A stretch of DNA of 8,130 nt from Pseudomonadota bacterium (GTDB taxonomy: Bacteria; Pseudomonadota; Gammaproteobacteria; Burkholderiales; Burkholderiaceae_D): contig JAEZVM010000104.1 in NCBI GenBank assembly GCA_023420795.1, forward strand, positions 1-8,130, given 5' to 3'. Below are positions 1 through 6,052 of this stretch, in pieces; position 1 is the first letter of the stretch; each line of letters starts with the position of its first letter. The position numbers were made by a program, and so were the translations under genes. Under the pieces are notes generated by a model. That model had not been told where the DNA came from. It saw only the letters and a list, made by a program, of their open reading frames with translations, and did not search any database.

Positions 1-772
1 TATCCAGCCAGGGCAGGTGAAACAGGTCACGCCCGGTGCTCTTGGGTGGAGGCAGTCGGAGGAATTCTTCTTCGAGCAGAGCCGAGAGCAGGCTTGGATC
101 GACGCAGCCGCTTCTGCCCCAGGCGCCATCGGCGTCATATGCCGTACCAAGATGGCGAGTAGCCCAAGCATCCATCAGTACATTGCCCGGCCCGGTATCG
201 AAGCCCGTTACTTCCCCGTCCTCGCTGAGGATGCTGATATTGCTTATTCCCCCGATGTTGGCCACCACGCGAGCTTCCTCAGTGCTGCCAAAGGCAGCCT
301 GATGAAAGGCCGGTACCAGCGGAGCTCCTTGTCCGCCGGCGGCAATGTCACGGCTGCGGAAGTCTGCGATGACATCGATACCTGTCAGCTCCGCGAGTAA
401 TGCCGGATTATTGGTCTGTCGCGTGTAACCTAATTCAGGACGATGACGCACCGTCTGACCGTGGGCTCCGATTGCACGGACCTGCGCCGGCATGGTTTCG
501 TTCTTAGCCAGCAATTGCGCAACACAGTTGACATATACGCCGGCGAGGCGATTGGCTGCCAGCGCTTCGCGATGGATCTCGTTGTCCCCCGGCGCCTGTA
601 ACGCCATTAGATCTGCCCGCAGGTGTTCCGGAAAAGGCAGGTAAGCCGTTGCCACGGTCTGGATCGGACGTTGCGATGCATCCGAGGAAAAAGCGGCAAG
701 TACACCATCGACACCGTCGAGGCTGGTGCCGGACATCAGGCCGATGAGGAGGGAAGGCTGGGAATCAGGCAT
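1..772 (-). CDS. anmK: Anhydro-N-acetylmuramic acid kinase, C-terminus cut by window edge
   Basis: AnmK phosphorylates and opens 1,6-anhydro-MurNAc, released by lytic transglycosylases, to give MurNAc-6-phosphate in the cytoplasm (peptidoglycan recycling). I translated the minus strand from ATG at 772 and found no stop down to base 2, giving 257 residues of a family usually near 370. Visible motifs are GLMSGTSLDGVDG at residues 11-23 (N-terminal ATP-site motif), ANIGGISNI around 171-179, FDTGPGN at 191-197 with D192 the probable catalytic aspartate (assigned by family analogy), and PPPKSTGRDLF close to the truncated end. The start leaves ten residues before the first motif, much like the E. 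coli enzyme. No Shine-Dalgarno precedes it: the seven bases before ATG are the T-tract of a terminator. It lies downstream of an M23 endopeptidase on the same strand. Identity is secure; how it is transcribed is unclear. Confidence 0.96.
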   Translation of the reverse strand, partial: MPDSQPSLLIGLMSGTSLDGVDGVLAAFSSDASQRPIQTVATAYLPFPEHLRADLMALQAPGDNEIHREALAANRLAGVYVNCVAQLLAKNETMPAQVRAIGAHGQTVRHRPELGYTRQTNNPALLAELTGIDVIADFRSRDIAAGGQGAPLVPAFHQAAFGSTEEARVVANIGGISNISILSEDGEVTGFDTGPGNVLMDAWATRHLGTAYDADGAWGRSGCVDPSLLSALLEEEFLRLPPPKSTGRDLFHLPWLD

Positions 773-797
773 AAAAAAACCGTTCAAGGGGTGGCAT
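765..797 (-). other. Possible ten-codon leader ORF overlapping the anmK start
   Basis: On the minus strand an ATG at 797 opens a ten-codon frame (MPPLERFFYA) ending in TGA at 767-765, just after the anmK ATG at 772-770, so the two frames overlap by eight bases. A purine-rich AAGGGG lies 10 bases upstream of this ATG, inside the first terminator arm. A ribosome reading it would cross the second arm and end where anmK starts, which would allow translational coupling. A ten-codon ORF is easily produced by chance; this is a hypothesis. Confidence 0.15.
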
Positions 798-822
798 GAT
801 TTTACAGCCCCTTGAACGGTTT
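773..822 (-). terminator. Rho-independent terminator after the M23 peptidase gene
   Basis: Bases 777-791 and 808-822 form a perfect 15-bp inverted repeat (arm AAACCGTTCAAGGGG) around a 16-base loop. Read on the minus strand the stem is followed at once by seven T (779-773), the classic intrinsic terminator form. It begins 17 bases after the TAA of the M23 gene (841-839). The T-tract runs straight into the anmK ATG at 772. On the plus strand only a broken TTTACTT tract follows the stem, so termination should be mainly leftward. Confidence 0.9.
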
Positions 823-838
823 ACTTGTGGTGCCGTGA

Positions 839-2206
839 TTATCTGGATGCCAGCTTGGTGCCGTTTTCCGGCGCGTTCAGCAATGCAAGACGATGGCTCA
901 TTGCACTGGCAACGCTGCGGAAACGCTGCAGTTCTGCGCCCGCCAGAGGTTGCGCATTCGGGATATCGATCTGCATCGGGTCGCGCGATACATTATTGAC
1001 GCGGAACTCATAGTGCAAATGTGGTCCGGTGGACCAGCCGGTACTGCCGACATAGCCGATCACATCGCCCTGGCTGACTTTCGTGCCTTTTCTGATGCCG
1101 CTTGCAAAACGGTTCATATGTGCATAAGCGGTCGAATAATTGCTCCAGTGCTTGATGACGACCACATTGCCGTAGCCGCCCTGCACGCCGGCGAAATCGA
1201 TCACGCCATCGCCGGCCGCGCGGATCGGCGTGCCGGTGGGGGCTGCGTAATCGACACCCTTGTGCTGCTTCCAGCGACCCGAGATCGGATGCACGCGCAT
1301 TGCGAAGCCGGAGGACACGCGGGAGAATTCCAGCGGTGATTTCAGGAAGGCCTTCTTCAGTGACTTGCCATCGAAGGTGTAATAGCCACCGCCCTGCTTG
1401 CTGCTGGGTTCCTCGAACCAGACGGACTGATATTTGTCGCTTCCGTTAAAGAACTCGCCTGCCAGCACGCGACCGGCGCGCACATAGTCGCCGTTCTGCC
1501 AGAAGGTTTCGTAAATGACATTGAAGCGGTCGCCCCGCCGCAAGTCGGAGGCAAAATCGATATTGGTCGAAAACATATCGACGATCTGGGTCGCAACGCT
1601 GTCCGGAATCTGCGCGGCATCTGTGGCGGCAAACAGCGACGAGCGGATCTCGCCGGAATGCATTTCGATGCGGCGCTCAAGCTGCGCGGATGTCTCGGAG
1701 GCGGTAAAGGCATTGCCTTCGCGGGCGATCACGAGATTCTTCAGCGGCTTGCCGCTGCCATCGAGCAGGGTCGTCGTCAGGCGTCGCATTTGGCCGTCCT
1801 GGTTGATTTCCGCCTGCACACGCCGACCGGCTTTCAGTTGTAATACGTTGTAAGCGATCCGGTCCGACTTGATGAAGGCGGCTGCTTCGTCGTCCTGCAC
1901 GCCAAGGCGGGACAACAAGGTGGCGAGCGTATCGCCGGGACGGACTTTTTCTTCGCGCAGATAGAGTTGCTCAACGGATTGCAGTTTTACGATCTGCTCG
2001 CTCAGGCTGGGGACGGCAAGCTCCTGCGTGATGGATCTGACAGGCAGGTCGGATGCATCCGGGGCCATCGGGGCCACGCCTGCGGCGCCGAATGCGCACG
2101 CTGCGAGGAACAGGGCAGACGCGGAAATGATGCGCGTCTTGCGCGACGGGCCGAAAAGGCGCTTGCTGCTCGAAACCAGGCTCAGGATTTTGTCTGTTAG
2201 GAGCAT
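839..2206 (-). CDS. M23 family murein DD-endopeptidase, MepM/Csd3-like
   Basis: A 455-residue zinc peptidase expected to cut peptidoglycan cross-links in the periplasm. An N-terminal basic stretch (residues 15-26) and a hydrophobic segment at about 27-46 form a signal anchor. A LysM/OapA-like segment follows (VRPGDTLATLL, 88-98), then the Csd3-type second domain (about 188-300) and the C-terminal LytM domain (about 305-412). Zinc ligands are H315 and D319 in HKGVDY and H398 in HLHYE; H396 and H363 are the other active-site histidines. The length is close to E. coli MepM (about 440). LAAC at 34-37 resembles a lipobox, but the long N-terminal stretch favours a membrane anchor. The ATG at 2206 is the only plausible start in the frame, and no Shine-Dalgarno is visible before it. 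The gene is divergent from tyrS and ends in a strong terminator. Whether it is MepM or a related paralogue cannot be told here. Confidence 0.93.
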   Translation of the reverse strand: MLLTDKILSLVSSSKRLFGPSRKTRIISASALFLAACAFGAAGVAPMAPDASDLPVRSITQELAVPSLSEQIVKLQSVEQLYLREEKVRPGDTLATLLSRLGVQDDEAAAFIKSDRIAYNVLQLKAGRRVQAEINQDGQMRRLTTTLLDGSGKPLKNLVIAREGNAFTASETSAQLERRIEMHSGEIRSSLFAATDAAQIPDSVATQIVDMFSTNIDFASDLRRGDRFNVIYETFWQNGDYVRAGRVLAGEFFNGSDKYQSVWFEEPSSKQGGGYYTFDGKSLKKAFLKSPLEFSRVSSGFAMRVHPISGRWKQHKGVDYAAPTGTPIRAAGDGVIDFAGVQGGYGNVVVIKHWSNYSTAYAHMNRFASGIRKGTKVSQGDVIGYVGSTGWSTGPHLHYEFRVNNVSRDPMQIDIPNAQPLAGAELQRFRSVASAMSHRLALLNAPENGTKLASR

Positions 2207-2235
2207 GCAATAAGTTAAAATTTGCTGTTTTAGAC

Positions 2236-2247
2236 CAAGAGCTCTTG
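2236..2247. promoter_or_regulatory. 12-bp perfect palindrome, candidate operator
   Basis: CAAGAGCTCTTG reads the same on both strands. It is centred about 35 bases upstream of the M23 ATG, in the divergent M23/tyrS spacer, and shares bases 2245-2247 with the inverted repeat that follows. The position suits a dimeric regulator or an RNA hairpin in the M23 leader. No known regulator motif is recognised. Confidence 0.3.
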
Positions 2248-2270
2248 AATCGGCCGACGGTAGGATTCAA
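2245..2270. repeat. Inverted repeat with 7-bp arms and 12-bp spacer
   Basis: TTGAATC at 2245-2251 and GATTCAA at 2264-2270 are exact reverse complements, with arm centres 19 bp apart, close to two helical turns. This spacing suits a dimeric DNA-binding protein, though a stem with a 12-base loop in the M23 leader RNA is equally possible. Confidence 0.35.
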
Positions 2271-2332
2271 TTCAGATTTGCAGGGCAGCCTTGGATTGGC
2301 TGGAGGCACCCTTGTCGCAAACTGAGAAATTT

Positions 2333-2369
2333 GCGGCTAAAAATCAAGCTCGGATTTTCTACTTGCCGC
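2333..2369. repeat. Nested hairpin in the M23/tyrS spacer
   Basis: The outer arms GCGGC (2333-2337) and GCCGC (2365-2369) enclose inner arms AAAATC (2340-2345) and GATTTT (2353-2358) around a 7-base loop. Asymmetric unpaired bases separate the two stems. No T-tract follows on the plus strand, so it is not a terminator in that direction. It would lie in the M23 5' leader if the leftward -10 element at 2409-2417 is used. Confidence 0.35.
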
Positions 2370-2408
2370 GACGCGGTTGGCGCTGTGCAAGATTGAAAAT
2401 AAGCAGCG

Positions 2409-2417
2409 ATTATATCA
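2409..2417 (-). promoter_or_regulatory. Extended -10 promoter element for the M23 gene
   Basis: The minus strand reads TGATATAAT here: a perfect TATAAT preceded by the TGn of extended -10 promoters, which can work without a good -35 box; none is seen upstream. It would start a leader of roughly 195 bases before the M23 ATG, passing through the hairpin and palindromes. I found no convincing -35/-10 pair for tyrS on the plus strand, although the same AT-rich patch (2408-2420) may serve both directions. Confidence 0.4.
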
Positions 2418-2465
2418 ATACATCCTATTGAAGTTTTGCCGGTTCATCTTAATTTTTATCAGCAC

Positions 2466-3722
2466 ATGAACGCCAATACACAATTGCAGAACAGCAACTC
2501 CGCACCATCAACCCTTTCTCTGTCGGATGCAGTCCAGGAGGCGCTGGCAATTACCAAGCGCGGCGTCGATGAGCTGTTGATCGAAAGCGAATTCGCCCAG
2601 AAACTCGCGCGCTCCGAAAAGACCGGCAAACCGCTGCGCATCAAGCTCGGGCTTGATCCGACTGCGCCCGATCTGCATCTCGGCCATACCGTGGTGCTGA
2701 ACAAGATGCGGCAATTGCAGAATCTCTGCCACACCGTGATTTTTCTGATCGGCGATTTCACCTCGATGATCGGCGATCCGTCCGGCCGCAACATCACTCG
2801 CCCACCACTGACCCGCGAACAGATCGAGGAGAATGCAAAAACCTACTTCGCGCAGGCCAGTCTGGTGCTGGATCCGGCCCGGACGGAAATCCGCTACAAC
2901 TCGGAATGGTCCGATCCGCTCGGCGCACGCGGCATGATCCAGCTTTCCGCGAAATACACGGTGGCCCGCATCTTGGAGCGCGAGGATTTCACCAAGCGCT
3001 TCAAGGCCGGCACGCCGATTTCCGTGCATGAACTGCTGTATCCGCTGATGCAGGGTTATGACTCGGTGGCGCTGAAATCCGACCTCGAGCTCGGCGGTAC
3101 TGATCAGAAATTCAACCTGCTGGTTGGGCGCGAGTTGCAGAAGGATTACGGCCAGGAGCCGCAGTGCATTCTCACCATGCCTTTGCTGGAAGGCCTGGAC
3201 GGCGTCGAGAAAATGTCGAAGTCGAAGGGGAACTATGTCGGCATCACGGAACCAGCGAATACCATGTTCGGCAAGCTGATGAGCATTTCCGACGCGATGA
3301 TGTGGCGTTATTACGACTTGCTGTCGTTCCGCTCCATCGCCGAAATCGCCCAGTTCAAAAAGGATGTTGAAGGCGGTCGCAATCCGCGCGATATCAAGGT
3401 GCTGCTGGCACAGGAAATCGTCGCGCGCTTCCATTCGCAGCAGGCGGCGGAAGATGCGCTGGCTGATTTCAACAACCGCGCCAAGGGCGGCATTCCGGAC
3501 GATATTCCGGAAATCAGCCTGTCGGGCGCACCGCTCGGCATCGGACAACTGCTCAAGCAGGCCAATCTGTGCCCGTCTACTTCCGAAGCGCTGCGCATGG
3601 TGGAGCAGGGCGGCGTGCGTATCGATGGCACCACAATCAGCGACAAGGCTTTGAAGGTCGAGGCTGGCACCTTCGTGCTGCAGGTTGGTAAGCGCAAGTT
3701 TGCTCGCGTCACCTTGGCGTAG
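2466..3722 (+). CDS. tyrS: Tyrosyl-tRNA synthetase, KMSKS (type 2) subfamily
   Basis: Class I synthetase that charges tRNA-Tyr with L-tyrosine in the cytoplasm, 418 residues from ATG at 2466. The Rossmann catalytic domain begins with LGLDPTAPDLHLGH (residues 61-74; HLGH is the HIGH signature at 71-74), with GDFTSMIGDPSGR at 96-108. The ATP loop is KMSKS at 249-253, preceded by GGTDQKFN at 210-217. An S4 RNA-binding domain occupies about 355-415. KMSKS rather than E. coli KFGKT places it in the TyrZ-like type 2 subfamily. A TTG at 2436 would add ten residues, but ATG 2466 is preferred because the nonconserved N-terminus (about 20 residues) already matches related proteins from memory. No Shine-Dalgarno is visible at either start. 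dtd follows after six bases, so the two are probably one transcript. Confidence 0.97.
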   Translation: MNANTQLQNSNSAPSTLSLSDAVQEALAITKRGVDELLIESEFAQKLARSEKTGKPLRIKLGLDPTAPDLHLGHTVVLNKMRQLQNLCHTVIFLIGDFTSMIGDPSGRNITRPPLTREQIEENAKTYFAQASLVLDPARTEIRYNSEWSDPLGARGMIQLSAKYTVARILEREDFTKRFKAGTPISVHELLYPLMQGYDSVALKSDLELGGTDQKFNLLVGRELQKDYGQEPQCILTMPLLEGLDGVEKMSKSKGNYVGITEPANTMFGKLMSISDAMMWRYYDLLSFRSIAEIAQFKKDVEGGRNPRDIKVLLAQEIVARFHSQQAAEDALADFNNRAKGGIPDDIPEISLSGAPLGIGQLLKQANLCPSTSEALRMVEQGGVRIDGTTISDKALKVEAGTFVLQVGKRKFARVTLA

Positions 3723-3728
3723 GGCGGC

Positions 3729-4178
3729 ATGATCGCATTGCTGCAGCGCGTATTGGACGCGAAGGTGGTCGTCGATGGAAAGACGGTCGGCGCCATTGGC
3801 CCGGGGCTGATGGTGCTGCTTTGTGCCGAGCGCAACGATACTGAAAAGGAAGCAGATGCGCTGCTTACCAAACTGCTGGCCTATCGCGTGTTTTCGGATG
3901 ATGCGGGGAAGATGAATCGCAGCCTTGCTGATGTCGAAGGCGGTCTCCTGCTGGTGCCGCAGTTCACGCTAGCCGCCGATACGCAGTCCGGCACGCGGCC
4001 GTCGTTTACGCCGGCAGCAGCGCCTGCTGAAGGTCAGCGGCTGTTCGACTATTTCGTGACGAAGGCGCGCGGCAAGCATTCGCGCGTCAAAACCGGGCAG
4101 TTCGGTGCATACATGCAGGTCTCTCTTACCAATGATGGCCCGGTAACGTTCTGGCTGCAGGTGCGGCCGCAGGCCTGA
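3729..4178 (+). CDS. dtd: D-aminoacyl-tRNA deacylase
   Basis: DTD hydrolyses D-amino acids (classically D-Tyr) and glycine mischarged on tRNA, as a homodimer in the cytoplasm. It is 149 residues long, the usual family size. The cross-subunit Gly-cisPro motif is present as NDGPVTFW at 135-142 (G137-P138). The other active-site motif, SQFTL in E. coli (S77-T80), reads PQFTL here, with proline at 77 (codon ccg at 3957-3959), followed by AADTQSGTRPSF as expected. AGGG at 3721-3724, overlapping the tyrS stop, acts as ribosome binding site, and only six bases separate the genes. Proofreading beside the tyrosine synthetase makes functional sense. It ends in TGA at 4176-4178, 102 bases before the next gene. 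Confidence 0.96.
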   Translation: MIALLQRVLDAKVVVDGKTVGAIGPGLMVLLCAERNDTEKEADALLTKLLAYRVFSDDAGKMNRSLADVEGGLLLVPQFTLAADTQSGTRPSFTPAAAPAEGQRLFDYFVTKARGKHSRVKTGQFGAYMQVSLTNDGPVTFWLQVRPQA

Positions 4179-4194
4179 GCGTTTTCATGTGGGC

Positions 4195-4260
4195 GGCAGC
4201 ATACCGGGCAGATCTGGCTTGCGGACCTTGCGATCTGCCCTCGACTGGCTGCTGCCAGAT
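4195..4260 (+). repeat. Structured spacer with competing stems between dtd and the phosphatase gene
   Basis: Stem A pairs GGGCAGATC (4206-4214) with GATCTGCCC (4232-4240). An outer stem can pair GGCAGCA (4195-4201) with TGCTGCC (4250-4256). A competing pairing is ATCTGGC (4212-4218) with GCCAGAT (4254-4260), and CTGGC/GCCAG (4245-4249/4254-4258) gives a tight local hairpin with a 4-base loop. No T-tract follows on either strand, so it is not a standard terminator. It ends 12 bases before the ribosome binding site of the next gene. Confidence 0.5.
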
Positions 4261-4280
4261 AAAACGAATATGGAGTTTTT

Positions 4281-4937
4281 GTGACTGAAATCTTGTTGAT
4301 CCGCCATGGCGAGACGGCCTGGAATGCTATCAAGCGCCTGCAGGGTCACGCCGACATTCCGCTCAATACGGAAGGCGAGCGGCAGGCCGCTGCGCTTGGG
4401 CAAGCCCTGCTGGATGAGCCGCTGGATGTGATCATTTCCAGCGATTTGCAGCGTGCGCGGCAGACTGCGGAGGCGATTGCCGCGCCGCGCGGGATGGCGG
4501 TACAGGTCGAGCGCGGCCTGCGCGAACGCTGCTATGGTGCGTTCGAAGGCTTGCTGTATGCGGAAATCCATCAGCGCTATCCGGAAGCGCATGCCGCGTG
4601 GCAGGCGCGCGATATAGATGTGCGCTTTCCCGCCGGCGTGCATGCCGCCGAAACCATGCGCGAGTTTTCGCAGCGCGTGATCGGCACCATCACGCGGCTG
4701 GTCAGTGAAAACAAGTATCGGAAAGTAGCGCTGGTCGCGCATGGCGGCGTGCTGGAATGCGCGTATCGCGCGGCGCAGGGAATGGATTTTGCCCGCAAGC
4801 GCGACTTCGACATTTTCAACGCCAGCATCAACCGCTTCCATTGGGACGGACAGGCGCTACGCATATTGCACTGGGGCGATGTGCGCCACCTCGAAATGCT
4901 GGAGGCGGCGGCGCTGGACGAAGTCGATCGCTCTTGA
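4281..4937 (+). CDS. Histidine phosphatase superfamily protein (phosphoglycerate mutase-like)
   Basis: A 218-residue one-domain enzyme of the branch-1 histidine phosphatase fold, which transfers phosphate through a phospho-histidine. It starts LLIRHGETAWN, so R8, H9 and E11 form the signature and H9 is the nucleophile. R58 lies in SSDLQRARQTAE, E82 in LRERCYGAFEG is the expected proton donor, and H154 in VAHGGVLE is the second histidine. It starts at GTG 4281, supported by GGAG at 4272-4275 with a five-base spacer, the clearest ribosome binding site among the complete genes. Such proteins are often labelled GpmB, CobC or PhoE, but sequence alone does not settle the substrate. No cobalamin genes are nearby, and the neighbours (dtd, dusB) give no substrate hint. 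The catalytic residues look intact, so activity is likely. Confidence 0.9.
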   Translation: MTEILLIRHGETAWNAIKRLQGHADIPLNTEGERQAAALGQALLDEPLDVIISSDLQRARQTAEAIAAPRGMAVQVERGLRERCYGAFEGLLYAEIHQRYPEAHAAWQARDIDVRFPAGVHAAETMREFSQRVIGTITRLVSENKYRKVALVAHGGVLECAYRAAQGMDFARKRDFDIFNASINRFHWDGQALRILHWGDVRHLEMLEAAALDEVDRS

Positions 4938-4965
4938 CTTGAGCCGCGGTCCCTCGGGATAAAAT
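4934..4965 (+). promoter_or_regulatory. Probable promoter for dusB-fis
   Basis: TAAAAT at 4960-4965 is a good -10 box 39 bases before the dusB start. Upstream, TTGACT (4934-4939, 20-base gap) and the overlapping TTGAGC (4939-4944, 15-base gap) are the -35 candidates; neither gap is ideal. TTGACT overlaps the phosphatase stop codon (4935-4937). Transcription would start near 4972. Confidence 0.45.
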
Positions 4966-5004
4966 AGCGGTTTGCCGCACCGATCCTATTGCTGACGTCC
5001 TGTC

Positions 5005-6021
5005 GTGAATATTGGCCCTTATTCCCTTCGCAACAACATCTTCGTCGCACCGATGGCGGGGGTGACAGATCGGCCGTTCCGCCAGTTATGCAAGCAGCTC
5101 GGCGCCGGTTATGCCGTATCGGAAATGGCAGCGTCGGACCCGCGCCTGTGGGCCAGCGAGAAAACCGCGCGCCGCATCAACCATGATGGCGAGATGGAGC
5201 CGAAAGCAGTGCAGATTGCCGGCGCCGATCCGGCGGTCCTGGCGACATGCGCGAAGTTCAATGTCGATCGCGGTGCACAAATCATCGACATCAACATGGG
5301 CTGTCCGGTCAAGAAGGTGTGCAACAGCTGGTGCGGCTCCGCTCTGCTGCAGGATGAAAAACTGGTCGGCGAGATTCTCGACGCGGTGGTTGCCGCAGTC
5401 GATGTGCCGGTCACGCTGAAATTCCGCACCGGATGGGACCGGCAGAACAAGAACGCGCTGACGATTGCAAGAATGGCACAGGACAGCGGCATCGCGATGC
5501 TGACCCTGCATGGTCGCACCCGTGCCGACGGTTACGGCGGCGAAGCGGAATACGACACGATCGCTGCGGTCAAGGCGGCGGTGTCGATACCAGTCGTGGC
5601 CAACGGCGATATCACCACGCCGGAAAAGGCGAAGTATGTGCTGGAGACAACCGGTGCCGATGCTGTCATGGTAGGCCGCGCCGCGCAGGGGCGGCCGTGG
5701 ATTTTCCGCGAAATCGAACACTTCCTGCGCACCGGCGAACATCTGCCGGCGCCTTTGGTGGCTGAGGTGCGCGCGCTGATGCGCGAGCATCTGCAGGCGC
5801 ATTATGCGTTTTACGGCGGGTACATGGGCTTGCGTACCGCCCGCAAGCATATCGGCTGGTATGTGCGCGACCTGCCGGAAGGTGAGGCATTCCGTCAGCG
5901 CATGAACCGCCTTGAAAGCTGCGACGAACAGCTGGCTGCGGTCGATGCATTTTTCGAATCGCAGGCAGGGTTTGGCGAGCGGTTACAATACCGGCTTGCC
6001 GAGCAAAAGCTGGCTGCTTGA
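5005..6021 (+). CDS. dusB: tRNA-dihydrouridine synthase B
   Basis: A flavin enzyme that reduces specific D-loop uridines in tRNA to dihydrouridine using NADPH. It is 338 residues long, close to E. coli DusB (about 321). The TIM barrel holds the FMN-site motif APMAGVTDRPFR (15-26), the catalytic cysteine C100 in INMGCPVKKV (96-105), K139 in LKFRTGW, H169 in LHGRTR, ANGD at 199-202 and GRAAQGRPW at 224-232. The helical RNA-binding domain follows from about 250. C106 and C110 sit close to the catalytic cysteine (CNSWC). It starts at GTG 5005, the first start after an in-frame TGA at 4993-4995; no Shine-Dalgarno is visible. The family N-terminus fits this choice. fis follows after 31 bases, reproducing the dusB-fis pair of E. 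coli. It is probably driven by the promoter overlapping the preceding stop. Confidence 0.96.
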   Translation: MNIGPYSLRNNIFVAPMAGVTDRPFRQLCKQLGAGYAVSEMAASDPRLWASEKTARRINHDGEMEPKAVQIAGADPAVLATCAKFNVDRGAQIIDINMGCPVKKVCNSWCGSALLQDEKLVGEILDAVVAAVDVPVTLKFRTGWDRQNKNALTIARMAQDSGIAMLTLHGRTRADGYGGEAEYDTIAAVKAAVSIPVVANGDITTPEKAKYVLETTGADAVMVGRAAQGRPWIFREIEHFLRTGEHLPAPLVAEVRALMREHLQAHYAFYGGYMGLRTARKHIGWYVRDLPEGEAFRQRMNRLESCDEQLAAVDAFFESQAGFGERLQYRLAEQKLAA

Positions 6022-6026
6022 ACCCC

Positions 6027-6043
6027 ATATAAAAAATATAAAT
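6027..6043 (+). promoter_or_regulatory. All-A/T tract before fis
   Basis: Seventeen consecutive A/T bases lie in the 31-base dusB-fis gap, ending nine bases before the fis ATG, where no Shine-Dalgarno exists. Such tracts can recruit ribosomal protein S1. In E. coli an AU element linked to dusB is reported to raise fis translation. It could also be part of a promoter, but I see no convincing -35 partner. Confidence 0.4.
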
Positions 6044-6052
6044 CTGACTGCA

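Noticed and set aside
34..37. Lipobox-like LAAC at residues 34-37 of the M23 protein (about 2096-2107), suggesting a lipoprotein
   Set aside because: The preceding region is too long and its hydrophobic stretch continues past the cysteine, so a signal anchor is more likely; note that start and end here are residue numbers.
17..400. Plus-strand ORFs opposite anmK (17-400 and 36-302) and opposite the M23 gene (893-1339, 1515-1853)
   Set aside because: The minus strand encodes conserved AnmK and M23 motifs throughout; these frames are antisense artefacts.
2436..2465. TTG at 2436 as tyrS start, adding ten residues
   Set aside because: It has no good ribosome binding site, and the added residues are not family-like; ATG 2466 already gives a normal-length protein.
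2207..2465. tRNA, T-box or known riboswitch in the tyrS leader
   Set aside because: No cloverleaf or T-box sequence is visible, and T-boxes regulating tyrS are a feature of Firmicutes rather than Proteobacteria.
2508..3548. 346-residue minus-strand ORF opposite tyrS
   Set aside because: It lies fully inside tyrS, which has all family motifs; the translation shows no recognisable domain and reflects GC-rich codon bias.
4195..4260. dtd downstream stems as an intrinsic terminator
   Set aside because: Bases after the stem are AGATAAAACG, with no T-run, and the minus strand has none either.
5086..5850. 254-residue minus-strand ORF opposite dusB
   Set aside because: Shadow of dusB, with no motif and no ribosome binding site case.
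5912..6052. N-terminal extension of fis from ATG 5912
   Set aside because: It overlaps dusB coding sequence in another frame and shows no Fis similarity; homologues begin at MSK or similar.
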